Source of the DNA: a virus
Virus record (IMG/VR): IMGVR_UViG_3300020202_000090
Coordinates: 1 to 53,195 of that record
Strand: one strand, 5' to 3'
Length of the DNA: 53,195 nt
The notes below the pieces were generated by a model. That model ran no database searches. It was given only the letters and a program-made list of their open reading frames with translations, and was not told the DNA's origin. The position numbers and the translations under genes were made by a program. Of the stretch, positions 30,813 to 38,016 are shown piece by piece. Every line of letters starts with the position of its first letter. Within the stretch, counting starts at the first letter, position 1.

Positions 30813-31091
30813 TCTTAGTTACCTATCTAAGGTTTACCCTGACTTTTTTATTCTTTTTAAATCTCTACCCATACGGGGGGTTTTCTTTTTTCCTGCGATG
30901 TGTTTATCGAGAAAAAAAGCAATTTTGGCCCACCAGCAACGTTATGGATCGAGAAGACTTTAAAAATTCAATTGCGAGTGACGTTATCGCAGTCGAGGCG
31001 GACAATCATAACCCCCCGAAAAAACTAGTCCGTCAGCCCTCTCTGTTTCATTGGTCTATTGTTTACGCAAATACACCGAAAGGAACGCGCC
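30813..31091. other. 279-bp stretch without a called gene
   Basis: All - strand frames are short and broken. A 9-bp perfect inverted repeat CGGGGGGTT (30874-30882) and AACCCCCCG (31010-31018) frames about 127 bp between the replication-associated gene and the next one. A + strand frame crosses it but has no good start and runs against gene order; I do not call it. Confidence 0.4.
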
Positions 31092-31343
31092 TTAATTACA
31101 GTATTCTTCCCACAATTCTTCGATGGTCTCGATTTGGGAATTAGAGATCTCCTCAGAGAAATAAGGTTCTTCTAAAGAGATGTTGTTATAAATATTCAAA
31201 ACAAAACATACGGGACAAAAATCATCTGGATCGGACGGTTCTTTATGGTCGCAGTCATCAAACTTAATTTTTTCATCATCTACTAACTCTTTGAGTTCTT
31301 TTAACTTTTCGTTTGTTTCCATAAAGCATCCGTCTACTAACAT
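31092..31343 (-). CDS. acidic early protein, 83 aa
   Basis: Start at 31343 overlaps the upstream stop (TAATG); a second ATG at 31322 is possible. CDHKEPSDPDDFCPVCFVL forms a metal-binding loop; the C-terminus is acidic (IETIEELWEEYCN). No match known. Confidence 0.5.
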   Translation of the reverse strand: MLVDGCFMETNEKLKELKELVDDEKIKFDDCDHKEPSDPDDFCPVCFVLNIYNNISLEEPYFSEEISNSQIETIEELWEEYCN

Positions 31344-31855
31344 TAAAAGGGAACCTCATCATCTGGTTTCAGTTCATCTTCTGTGACGATCATTCGAGTA
31401 TCCACGTCCATTACAGGAACTACTTTTCTAACAAACCATTGCGTTTCCTTATCCTTTCCTACTCGTTTAATGGAAACCTTGTCTCCGGGTTGAAGACCTG
31501 CATAAGAGAACGCTTTAAAGAGGGGAAGACTTCCAGATTCCAATTCACCTTCGTCAAAGACATAAACTATGGAATATCCCTGCGGGTACTCTGGAAGATA
31601 AAAACTATTCCTCATCGGGTTTCCGTCTCTACCAAGTCTTTTTTCACCGGCTTCATCAACTGCGTACTCAGGATAGGAATAGCGAAGTTGGTAGATTAAT
31701 TTCTGTTTCCAGGTCTTGGCGTTTTTCTTAGTTGGAGGGTCGTCAACATTCGGTTTTCTTTTCCAACCTTGATAAGTTAGTGTTACTTTCTGATCTTGGA
31801 AATCAGCAGGTTTTAAATATTTATTGTTTTGGCCAGGGAATGACGTGTTTAGCAT
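31343..31855 (-). CDS. ssDNA-binding-like protein with SSB-type tail
   Basis: ATG 31855 after GGAG gives 170 aa. Beta-rich core (KVTLTYQGWKRKPN ... GYSIVYVFDEGELE ... GDKVSIKRV) suits an OB fold, and the C-terminus DDEVPF matches the acidic DDDIPF tip of bacterial SSB that recruits host replication proteins. Clustered with NinG and a PD-(D/E)XK nuclease, it likely works in recombination or replication. Confidence 0.6.
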   Translation of the reverse strand: MLNTSFPGQNNKYLKPADFQDQKVTLTYQGWKRKPNVDDPPTKKNAKTWKQKLIYQLRYSYPEYAVDEAGEKRLGRDGNPMRNSFYLPEYPQGYSIVYVFDEGELESGSLPLFKAFSYAGLQPGDKVSIKRVGKDKETQWFVRKVVPVMDVDTRMIVTEDELKPDDEVPF

Positions 31856-31856
31856 G

Positions 31857-32615
31857 TTAGACTCCGAATCTAGATTTGGTTTCACCGCGTTTAATTAAAA
31901 ACTTTTCCCAATAGACTTGGCATTTAGGGTCCTTGAGAGAAAGAATTTCTAGTTTTTGATTTTTAAGATCGAAAATGACGAGCTGTTTAACCGAGTTATG
32001 GGCTTTGTAGTAAGCGATTAACTGGGTCCAATCCCAAGCACCGCATTTGAGGTCTGTTATTGAGGCAATTCCGTCGACTTCACAAACAACGTCTATTTCA
32101 CCAGAGTAGAAATGAACTTCATGAAAGACTTCTATATTCTTTTTGTGGTTTTTGAAATTGATCCTATCTTTAAACTTCTCAAAAAATTCTTTGTACTTAA
32201 TATCTTCATAGCTTAATTTTTTTAACTCAATTGATGGCTTTTCCCATTTACCCGTATCAAGCCAAGTATTAAAAATCTGATGAATCCCTGTACCACGCAT
32301 AGCAAACTCAGGATCGATTGGTAACGGTTCTGGATGAAGAATGGAATTAACAGAGACGTATCTTTTGCCGTCTTTAACTCTGATTCTTAGATGAGAAGCA
32401 TCAAGCTTTGATTTTTCAAACTCGTCATTAGCGAATTTATCCAGCTTGGATTTGATTCTTTCAAACTCAGCGTTTTCAATTGCTTCTACTTCATACAGTG
32501 GTGCACCGTTTAGTTCCAAAGTGACCTTTTGATGCCACATAGGTTTCCAGTTTTCATAGTTCCCACGATTCACCGTAATAGATGAACCGTAATTAATTTC
32601 CACAATACGTTTCAT
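31857..32615 (-). CDS. PD-(D/E)XK nuclease, RecB/Cas4-like
   Basis: 252 aa. Core motifs: RGTGIHQIFNTWL, then EVHFYSGEIDVVCEVDG, ITDLKCG and DWTQLIAYYKA, the D...(D/E)xK and Q-x3-Y signature. Usually acts as an exonuclease in recombination. Coupled to genes on both sides. Confidence 0.7.
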   Translation of the reverse strand: MKRIVEINYGSSITVNRGNYENWKPMWHQKVTLELNGAPLYEVEAIENAEFERIKSKLDKFANDEFEKSKLDASHLRIRVKDGKRYVSVNSILHPEPLPIDPEFAMRGTGIHQIFNTWLDTGKWEKPSIELKKLSYEDIKYKEFFEKFKDRINFKNHKKNIEVFHEVHFYSGEIDVVCEVDGIASITDLKCGAWDWTQLIAYYKAHNSVKQLVIFDLKNQKLEILSLKDPKCQVYWEKFLIKRGETKSRFGV

Positions 32616-32824
32616 TGAAGTTTCTCCACAATGTCATCCCACTCTGTTTTGGGGGTGTGATATTCCATCTCTCTCAAATCCGCCATTAATGAGGCGAATT
32701 GAAGGGGAGTTAATTTAGAGACTTGATAAAGGGTGTGTTGTAATGCTCGAAGCTCAGATTTTGATTTGAATTTCAAAACATCATGAAAACGTTTACGCAT
32801 TTTTTGAAATTCTTCCACGTTCAT
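32612..32824 (-). CDS. helical early protein, 70 aa
   Basis: Two charged helices (FQKMRKRFHDVLKFKSK; LTPLQFASLMADLREME). It overlaps the nuclease gene by ATGA. No motif recognised. Confidence 0.5.
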   Translation of the reverse strand: MNVEEFQKMRKRFHDVLKFKSKSELRALQHTLYQVSKLTPLQFASLMADLREMEYHTPKTEWDDIVEKLQ

Positions 32825-33039
32825 GCTTCCTCCATATGGTCGTAGTACGCTATAAGCGCATCTTGAGGAGTTTCTACGTAATATTCGCCGTGGGTTAAAA
32901 CCGTGACTCTGCTATTTAATTCCTCAAAGACACAATCACAGTGATGGCATTCGTAATAATAGGTATCCCCATCAGCGAGTTTAGGAGCGTTCAATCGTTC
33001 GCATTCAGGACAACGAAGAGAATCGAGTTCATCGAACAT
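32821..33039 (-). CDS. zinc-ribbon early protein, 72 aa
   Basis: RCPECERLNAPKLADGDTYY then CHHCDCVF gives a zinc ribbon at residues 9-37; the C-terminus is acidic. It overlaps the upstream gene by 11 nt. Confidence 0.55.
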   Translation of the reverse strand: MFDELDSLRCPECERLNAPKLADGDTYYYECHHCDCVFEELNSRVTVLTHGEYYVETPQDALIAYYDHMEEA

Positions 33040-33214
33040 CGGACACCTCTTTTAATTGTCTTTCGAGTTCTGAGACTCTTAATGAAAGCATTCCGATGGC
33101 ATATTGTTGGGCTTCAAGTAATTGTTTTAACGCAATGGTGTTTTCTGTAAGCGCTTGAATAGCCTTTGTTTCCATCTCACCTTTTTGAACCAAAATATCT
33201 AAAAGATTGTTCAT
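33029..33214 (-). CDS. coiled-coil early protein, 61 aa
   Basis: Regular heptads (LRVSELERQLKEVSDVR) in a fully helical protein. The start overlaps the upstream gene's stop. Confidence 0.5.
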   Translation of the reverse strand: MNNLLDILVQKGEMETKAIQALTENTIALKQLLEAQQYAIGMLSLRVSELERQLKEVSDVR

Positions 33215-33348
33215 AGTGCCCTCGCCACTAAGTTAAAAACAGACATCATCACCATGAACACCAAGAGATACATCACTCCTTGAAAGACACGATCAGCCCA
33301 TGATCCAGAAAACCACTTAAATCCGTAATGCGGTTCGTTACAGCTCAT
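33211..33348 (-). CDS. small membrane protein beside transglycosylase, 45 aa
   Basis: GGAG precedes the ATG at 33348, which overlaps the transglycosylase stop. One hydrophobic helix (VMYLLVFMVMMSVFNLVA) follows a short aromatic N-terminus. Adjacency to a muralytic enzyme suggests a holin-like partner, but this is inference. Confidence 0.5.
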   Translation of the reverse strand: MSCNEPHYGFKWFSGSWADRVFQGVMYLLVFMVMMSVFNLVARAL

Positions 33349-33797
33349 AACTTCTCCTCTGTTAATCGCTGATATTTTGTTAGGTACTGTTGCGTTACTT
33401 GGGGAAGGGGTTTTCCTTTTCTGAAGTGGTTAATCGCACCACCTGGACCTGCGTTGTAGAGGACTAAGCGAGTTTTGACTGTATTAGGAAGTTTATAAGC
33501 TTTAATGAACTGATCAGCGCGTTTACCTAATAACCAAACCGCCACCTTCTCACACAGAGAAGGATTGAGCATTTGATAGGATTTGTAATTGGTCTTGTGG
33601 GCTTTGTTGTAATCTTCTAAGGCGACAGGGGTAATTTGATATTTACCCCAAGCACCACCAGGATCGGCTGGATTAATAGCAAATGGAATATGACTTGATT
33701 CTATTTGAGCAATAGCCGATAGATTGACTTCAGAGGCGTGGACAGAAGAGGGGATCAACAATACAATAAGGAGAACTAAAACCCGAAGATAGGACAC
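33345..33797 (-). CDS. secreted SLT-type lytic transglycosylase
   Basis: GTG 33797 gives 150 aa with signal peptide SYLRVLVLLIVLLIPSSVHA, then IAQIESSHIPFAINPADPGG, GAWGKYQITP (catalytic-type E in IESS) and NAGPGGAINHF. The frame can be extended to ATG 33914 or 33953, but that part reads through attP. It cuts peptidoglycan for entry, lysis or prophage release. Confidence 0.65.
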   Translation of the reverse strand: MSYLRVLVLLIVLLIPSSVHASEVNLSAIAQIESSHIPFAINPADPGGAWGKYQITPVALEDYNKAHKTNYKSYQMLNPSLCEKVAVWLLGKRADQFIKAYKLPNTVKTRLVLYNAGPGGAINHFRKGKPLPQVTQQYLTKYQRLTEEKL

Positions 33798-33798
33798 C

Positions 33799-33823
33799 AG
33801 CGGTTCGATCCCGCTCGGGTCCA
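33799..33823. other. attP core: tRNA 3'-end fragment
   Basis: The + strand reads a T arm AGCGG-TTCGATC-CCGCT followed by CGGGTCC and A, exactly a tRNA T-arm, 3' acceptor strand and discriminator, with no D or anticodon arm upstream. Tyrosine integrases commonly insert at tRNA 3' ends, and the integrase gene lies 162 bp away. The host tRNA would start GGACCCG. Confidence 0.6.
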
Positions 33824-33842
33824 CGTTCTTATAAAAAAAAGA

Positions 33843-33985
33843 GGGGGTACGAGTTGGTAGGTTAGGCTTAACTAAACTACGACCAAAGGTAAGTGTGCTT
33901 TTGGTAGGACTCATACCCCCGAAGATTTTTTCAACTGAAATTTTTTTACACACTGTACACCTCTTATCGTTAATTAGTTAAGCCT
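33843..33985. repeat. attP arm-type repeats
   Basis: Between the tRNA core and the integrase: GGGGGTACGAGT (33843-33854) and ACTCATACCCCC (33909-33920), a 12-bp inverted pair with one mismatch; TTGGTAGG direct copies (33854-33861, 33901-33908); and a perfect 12-bp inverted pair AGGCTTAACTAA (33864-33875) / TTAGTTAAGCCT (33974-33985). Such repeats are the arm sites of integrases. Confidence 0.5.
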
Positions 33986-34872
33986 TAAGATAGCATAACT
34001 AAACTTTTCGGATCTGTCAAGTACATATCATAAATATTTCTAGAATTTTCTTTCGTCATATTCAAATAATGAGAAGTCATCTCTGATTTAGAGTGTCCTA
34101 ACCATTTTTGAACAATAATTTGAGGGACTGATTTTTCTAGCCATCGAATCGCACAAGAATGACGAATCATATGAGGATGAAGTCTCATTGATTGTCCAGG
34201 CAACTTATGAAGCCCTATATGCCCCAGCATTTCATCAAAAAGCCGTGTATCAGCCCTTTTCCAGTGAGAATTGACGAAGACAGCCTTTCCGTCGCAATGT
34301 TGCCTTATAAACGAGATTTGGCGTATTAATGCAGCCTTTAATCGCTCTGAAAACGGGATATAGCGAGTTCTATACTCACCTTTGGATTTTTCCTTAGGAA
34401 CACAAACAACCATTTTATTTAGATCATAATCTTGTTGATCTAATTCAGCGATTTCCCCAACCCTGATTCCGGTGTCCCAAAAAACTAATAAAGCGGTATA
34501 TTCTTGATGGGTTAATTGTGGGCTACTTAAGATCTTTTCAAAGACTTCTTCAGTAATAAATTTAGGCTCAGGGATGCGACCGCGTTTAAATTCATGGAAG
34601 GGGAATGGATTAAATGTAATATGTTTTTCGCGGGTTAACCAAGCAAAATAATTTTTAACAACCGTGGCACATTTGCTTGTTGATCGTTGTGACCAATTGC
34701 GTTTTTTTCCGATACTAATAATAGCGTTTTTGACTTCTGAGTAGTCAGATGCTTTTAATGGGTCTATTTCGCTATTAATTGCGTTAATCATCGCGACATA
34801 TTCTTTCAGTGAGTTTGGCTTAAAACATCGTTCGATGGTTAAATACTCAATATACTTTTGAACAAAATCCAT
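33985..34872 (-). CDS. int: tyrosine-family phage integrase
   Basis: 295 aa with the catalytic set R137 (DTGIRVGE), K near 164, H234-x-x-R237 (LHPHMIRHSC), H260 (WLGHS) and Y269 (SHYLNMT). N-terminal SAM-like core-binding domain. GGAG before the ATG. It integrates and, with helpers, excises the phage at a tRNA gene. No excisionase was recognised. Confidence 0.85.
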   Translation of the reverse strand: MDFVQKYIEYLTIERCFKPNSLKEYVAMINAINSEIDPLKASDYSEVKNAIISIGKKRNWSQRSTSKCATVVKNYFAWLTREKHITFNPFPFHEFKRGRIPEPKFITEEVFEKILSSPQLTHQEYTALLVFWDTGIRVGEIAELDQQDYDLNKMVVCVPKEKSKGEYRTRYIPFSERLKAALIRQISFIRQHCDGKAVFVNSHWKRADTRLFDEMLGHIGLHKLPGQSMRLHPHMIRHSCAIRWLEKSVPQIIVQKWLGHSKSEMTSHYLNMTKENSRNIYDMYLTDPKSLVMLS

Positions 34873-35125
34873 TTTCTCCGCCGATCCATAGTGAAATCCC
34901 TGATACCAAAATCATGGTTACCCTGAGGTGTAGGATCGGATTGTACTCTGATATCCTCTTTAATCTAGCCAACTTAATACTTTATTCTTACTTATGAATA
35001 CGTACGGCACTGTTTTATGTGCATTTTGGTGTAAATAGGCGCATATATGTGAAGAAACTTAGGTTATTTGCCTCAATTACTTTGCTGGTCACTTGACCAT
35101 ATTGTCCATAAGAAGACAAATTTTT

Positions 35126-35251
35126 TTACTTCAAATACTCTTTAATTAATTCGATTATCTTATCCTTCATCGTTTTGCCCTCTAATTCAGCTTTCGCTTT
35201 TAATCTTCGGCGAATTTCAACGTCTTCAATTTCTATTACTATTCGATACAT
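35126..35251 (-). CDS. ribbon-helix-helix regulator, 41 aa
   Basis: GAGGGG precedes the ATG. MYRIVIEIEDVEIRRRLKAKA then helix KTMKDKIIELIKEYLK is the beta-helix-helix pattern of CopG/Arc repressors. It faces a promoter with a dyad CTTG-CC-ATTT-GG-CAAG; likely autoregulated and part of the lysogeny switch. Confidence 0.65.
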   Translation of the reverse strand: MYRIVIEIEDVEIRRRLKAKAELEGKTMKDKIIELIKEYLK

Positions 35252-35273
35252 CCATTTCCCCTCTGTTGAACCA

Positions 35274-35303
35274 ATTATCGGCTATCTTGTCCAAATGGTC
35301 AAG
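35274..35303 (-). promoter_or_regulatory. promoter with overlapping operator for the RHH gene
   Basis: On the - strand TTGACC (35302-35297) and GATAAT (35279-35274) have a 17-nt spacer. The dyad CTTGTCCAAATGGTCAAG (35286-35303) covers the -35 and part of the spacer, so repressor binding would block the polymerase. A related sequence, ACTTGACCATATTG, occurs at 35091-35104. Confidence 0.55.
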
Positions 35304-35506
35304 TACTATTTTCTCCTATACAAATGAAAATAATTTAGAAATATGCGGAATTTAGAGTGTGAAGAAAACCAAGGTGTAAAAACCCCGCATTTTGATGGTC
35401 ACTGACAACGGGCCTTAATCTAAGAGAAAGAAGAGTAGCTAATAAGACCCTTACATTTTGAAATTAAAAGGACGATTGTACAATGTTGTGTAAGGTGACT
35501 CGATAA

Positions 35507-35575
35507 ATCGGTGAAAATCGGTCGATTTGATTGGTCTGTGGTTTAAATGGTTAAGATTGTGGTGATTTAATCGGT
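35507..35575. repeat. three ATCGGT repeats (iteron-like)
   Basis: Direct copies at 35507-35512, 35517-35522 and 35570-35575, the first two within a longer AAATCGGTGAAAATCGGT arrangement and the last two followed by CG. They may bind a regulator or initiator. No gene covers them. Confidence 0.35.
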
Positions 35576-35686
35576 CGCTACGAGAGTGAATACCTGCGAA
35601 TTTCCTCCCAAGAATCCATGATAATTAATCATAATTGAATAGACTTGTGTACATGAATAGTCATTCCTACTAGATATTGTGTATCA

Positions 35687-35714
35687 ACGTCCTATAATAG
35701 ATATTATCGGACGT
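35687..35714. promoter_or_regulatory. 28-bp palindrome with TATAAT arms
   Basis: ACGTCCTATAAT (35687-35698), AGAT, ATTATCGGACGT (35703-35714): arms differ at one base. CGTCCTATAAT also occurs in the cargo promoter (7512-7522). The palindrome gives -10-like boxes on both strands, suggesting a switch or divergent promoter. Confidence 0.5.
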
Positions 35715-35757
35715 TTCTAAGCATGACCCAGACTACCGGTACCTGTTGGATTGAGTT

Positions 35758-35871
35758 GGCGGGGCTGAACAAATTTAAATTTGATCCTCGCCTGTGAGTT
35801 ATTGAGATTGGGGACACCCCCCCCACTCTGATAATACATGATAGCTAATGCTATGAGTTGATGTAATCAAC
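35758..35871. repeat. small dyads upstream of TerL
   Basis: GGCGGGG (35758-35764) pairs with CCTCGCC (35786-35792) around AAATTTAAATTT; ATAGC-TAAT-GCTAT (35841-35854); GTTGAT-GTA-ATCAAC (35857-35871). They lie about 90-200 bp ahead of the late operon and could be operators, RNA stems or a packaging recognition site. Confidence 0.35.
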
Positions 35872-35957
35872 CGATATATAATTGATGATAAATCATAAAC
35901 AGGTTTGAAAAATAATGAGAAGGAAAAACCAGTGCTAAAGATTTGTATTGAGGACAG

Positions 35958-37466
35958 GTGTCAAGTGTCCACCGTAGAGTGTCAATGATGAATAATCATA
36001 TTCAGTTAGAAGAAAACGTCATAAAAGCGAGTGTTGTAAGCAGGGCAGAGCTGCTTCGTAAGCAGCAGGCTATGATCATCCAGGAATTGGAGGGGCGTAA
36101 GAAACTATCGGGGATGAAGTATTACGTCCCTAACAAAATGCAGTTAGTGGCGCATAAGTCGGAAGCTCGGACGATTTTATTATGCGCAGGTAACCGTACA
36201 GGTAAGAGTACATATGGAGCTATGGAGTTATGTTGGCATTTAACGAGGGATTACCCGGATTGGTATCCTCAAAGTAAAAGATTCAAACACCCTATTAAAG
36301 CGGTAGTCTCTGCTACAAGCTTCGCGATTGTCGGTAGGGTCATTGAGCCGAAGATAAGAAGTCTTCTTCCTGCTACGTATTACAAGATCAAGAGGACCCC
36401 TCAAGGTTACCTTCAGAAGATCCTTTGTAAAGATGGGAGTCAGGTGGACGTCCTCACTTTAGAAATGGATGACCGTATGTATGAGTCCGCAGACTGGGAC
36501 TTTGCTTGGGAGGACGAACCTCAACACCAGCGGAAGAGGGAAGCCATTGTCCGTGGGTTATTAGACAGAAACGGCTTAGAGGTGATCACGTTCACCCCGA
36601 TCACAGAGCCCTGGATGAAGGAGGAGTTGTTAGACAAGGTAGACGGTAAAAACATAGCCATGTTCTCCTCATCTACTAGGGACAACATGTTCGACGTTCA
36701 AGGAAACCCCATCCTTTCAGAGGAGGGTATTAAAAGGTTTGAACAGACCCTTTCAGAAGACGTCCGTGAGTCGCGTATTCACGGTGTCTTTTTCACTATG
36801 AGAGGGTTAGTCTATAAAGAGTTCGGCGACCACCACATCCTAGACTTTAATTACAAAAAACAAGGTAGGGGTACGTACCCGGTTTACTGCGTTTTAGATC
36901 CTCATGACCGCCAGCCGCATCATCTTATTTGGGCGTTTGTTGACCCTGACGACGACCTTTACGTAGATACTGAAATGATTGTTCATTGTGAACTTCCTGA
37001 ACTCGCCAAGAGGATCAAAGAACACGAACGTCAGATGGGCTACAACATGCGGATGAGGATTATTGATCCTAACTTTGGGCGTAAGCCAGCCCGTTCAGGT
37101 TCTAACGACTCCGTTATCAGGGAACTCTATAAAAACGGCGCCTCATTTTACGAACCCTGTGATGACGTGGAGTTGGGTCACATGACCGTTCGGGAGTATT
37201 TACATTACGACATGTCCAAAGAAGTTACTGCGGTTAATAAACCTAAACTCTTCTTTTCAAGGGAAAGAACCCCCAAAACCATTAAAAGTATCCGCAACCT
37301 CCAGTATCAGGAATGGACTGGTAAAACCAAAGAAGACAAAAACCCCAAAGAAGTAGAAAAGGAAAAGGACAATCATGGAGCAGACACCGTCCGATACCTC
37401 TGCATCATGCGGCCCAAGTACGCCTCGATCCACAAGGAAGAAGAAGTCGACGCTTCACCTTACTGA
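35958..37466 (+). CDS. terL: terminase large subunit
   Basis: 502 aa from GTG 35958 after GAGGA; ATG 35985 is an alternative. Walker A CAGNRTGKST (about residues 76-85), Walker B region ADWDFAWEDEP (residues 178-188), and a C-terminal nuclease part with YCVLDPHDRQPHHLIWAFVD and IDPNF acidic residues. The motor packages DNA into the prohead through the portal. Confidence 0.85.
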   Translation: MSSVHRRVSMMNNHIQLEENVIKASVVSRAELLRKQQAMIIQELEGRKKLSGMKYYVPNKMQLVAHKSEARTILLCAGNRTGKSTYGAMELCWHLTRDYPDWYPQSKRFKHPIKAVVSATSFAIVGRVIEPKIRSLLPATYYKIKRTPQGYLQKILCKDGSQVDVLTLEMDDRMYESADWDFAWEDEPQHQRKREAIVRGLLDRNGLEVITFTPITEPWMKEELLDKVDGKNIAMFSSSTRDNMFDVQGNPILSEEGIKRFEQTLSEDVRESRIHGVFFTMRGLVYKEFGDHHILDFNYKKQGRGTYPVYCVLDPHDRQPHHLIWAFVDPDDDLYVDTEMIVHCELPELAKRIKEHERQMGYNMRMRIIDPNFGRKPARSGSNDSVIRELYKNGASFYEPCDDVELGHMTVREYLHYDMSKEVTAVNKPKLFFSRERTPKTIKSIRNLQYQEWTGKTKEDKNPKEVEKEKDNHGADTVRYLCIMRPKYASIHKEEEVDASPY

Positions 37467-38016
37467 CCCGTCCGACATTTTACGCCGCAGACAAAAGTTT
37501 TTGAAAAATGCCAAGTTTAACGAGGAGCAAGTTTTGTTCATTGTTACTAATGTTGCACTGTGGAAAACGGACCGCCAGATTTTGAACTTGTTTAAAGAGA
37601 AGTATAATATGGATATCTCCAAGCAAAATGTCCACACGTATCGGTACTCCGCTAGCTACCAGCCTTTAGTCGAACAAATCCGGGACGAATTTGAACGCGA
37701 TATAAAACAAGTCGAGTTTGCTTCTAAACGAAGACGTATTGAAGAACTCACGGATATTTTTAATAACTGTAAAGAAAAATCTAAGTTCAAAGAAGCTATT
37801 GCTTGCATGGCTTCGATCCGTGAAGAAGTAGACGGTAAACGTATTAACGGTGACGTCTACATGCAATTTAATCAATTTTCCAACATGTCCGATGTTGAGC
37901 TTCGCAAAAAGGTAGAGGAAAACGCAATCGAGCTTAAAAGACTAGAAGAAAATAAATTCATCTTAGAAGGAAATCATGGCGACCAAAGCACTGAAGACGG
38001 AACCGAAAACCCCTGA
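37375..38016 (+). CDS. small terminase-like DNA-binding protein
   Basis: 213 aa; AAAAGGA precedes ATG 37375, overlapping TerL by 92 nt. A basic N-terminus, a helix-turn-helix-like TDRQILNLFKEKYNMDISKQNVHTYR segment, and long charged helices. Location next to TerL and the HTH suggest a TerS role, though TerS more often precedes TerL. Confidence 0.5.
   Translation: MEQTPSDTSASCGPSTPRSTRKKKSTLHLTDPSDILRRRQKFLKNAKFNEEQVLFIVTNVALWKTDRQILNLFKEKYNMDISKQNVHTYRYSASYQPLVEQIRDEFERDIKQVEFASKRRRIEELTDIFNNCKEKSKFKEAIACMASIREEVDGKRINGDVYMQFNQFSNMSDVELRKKVEENAIELKRLEENKFILEGNHGDQSTEDGTENP

Larger units (their letters stand above)
34873..35957. other. regulatory region between integrase and late genes
   Basis: A 1.1-kb stretch with only one short gene (35126-35251). 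It contains the dyad GGTCA-CT-TGACC (35087-35098), a promoter/operator (35274-35303), ATCGGT repeats, the 35687-35714 palindrome and small dyads. A late + strand promoter must be here, but no clear TTGACA/TATAAT pair was found, which suggests an activator-dependent promoter. Confidence 0.5.

Noticed and set aside
30731-31144. + strand frame over the early gap
   Set aside because: Starts inside an opposite-strand gene, runs against the operon and has no SD; composition is not convincing.
23733-33348. CRISPR array or retroelement
   Set aside because: No regularly spaced repeats and no reverse transcriptase motif were seen anywhere in the window.
33345-33953. Longer transglycosylase from 33953 or 33914
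   Set aside because: The extension reads through attP repeats and the tRNA fragment; GTG 33797 gives a clean signal peptide.
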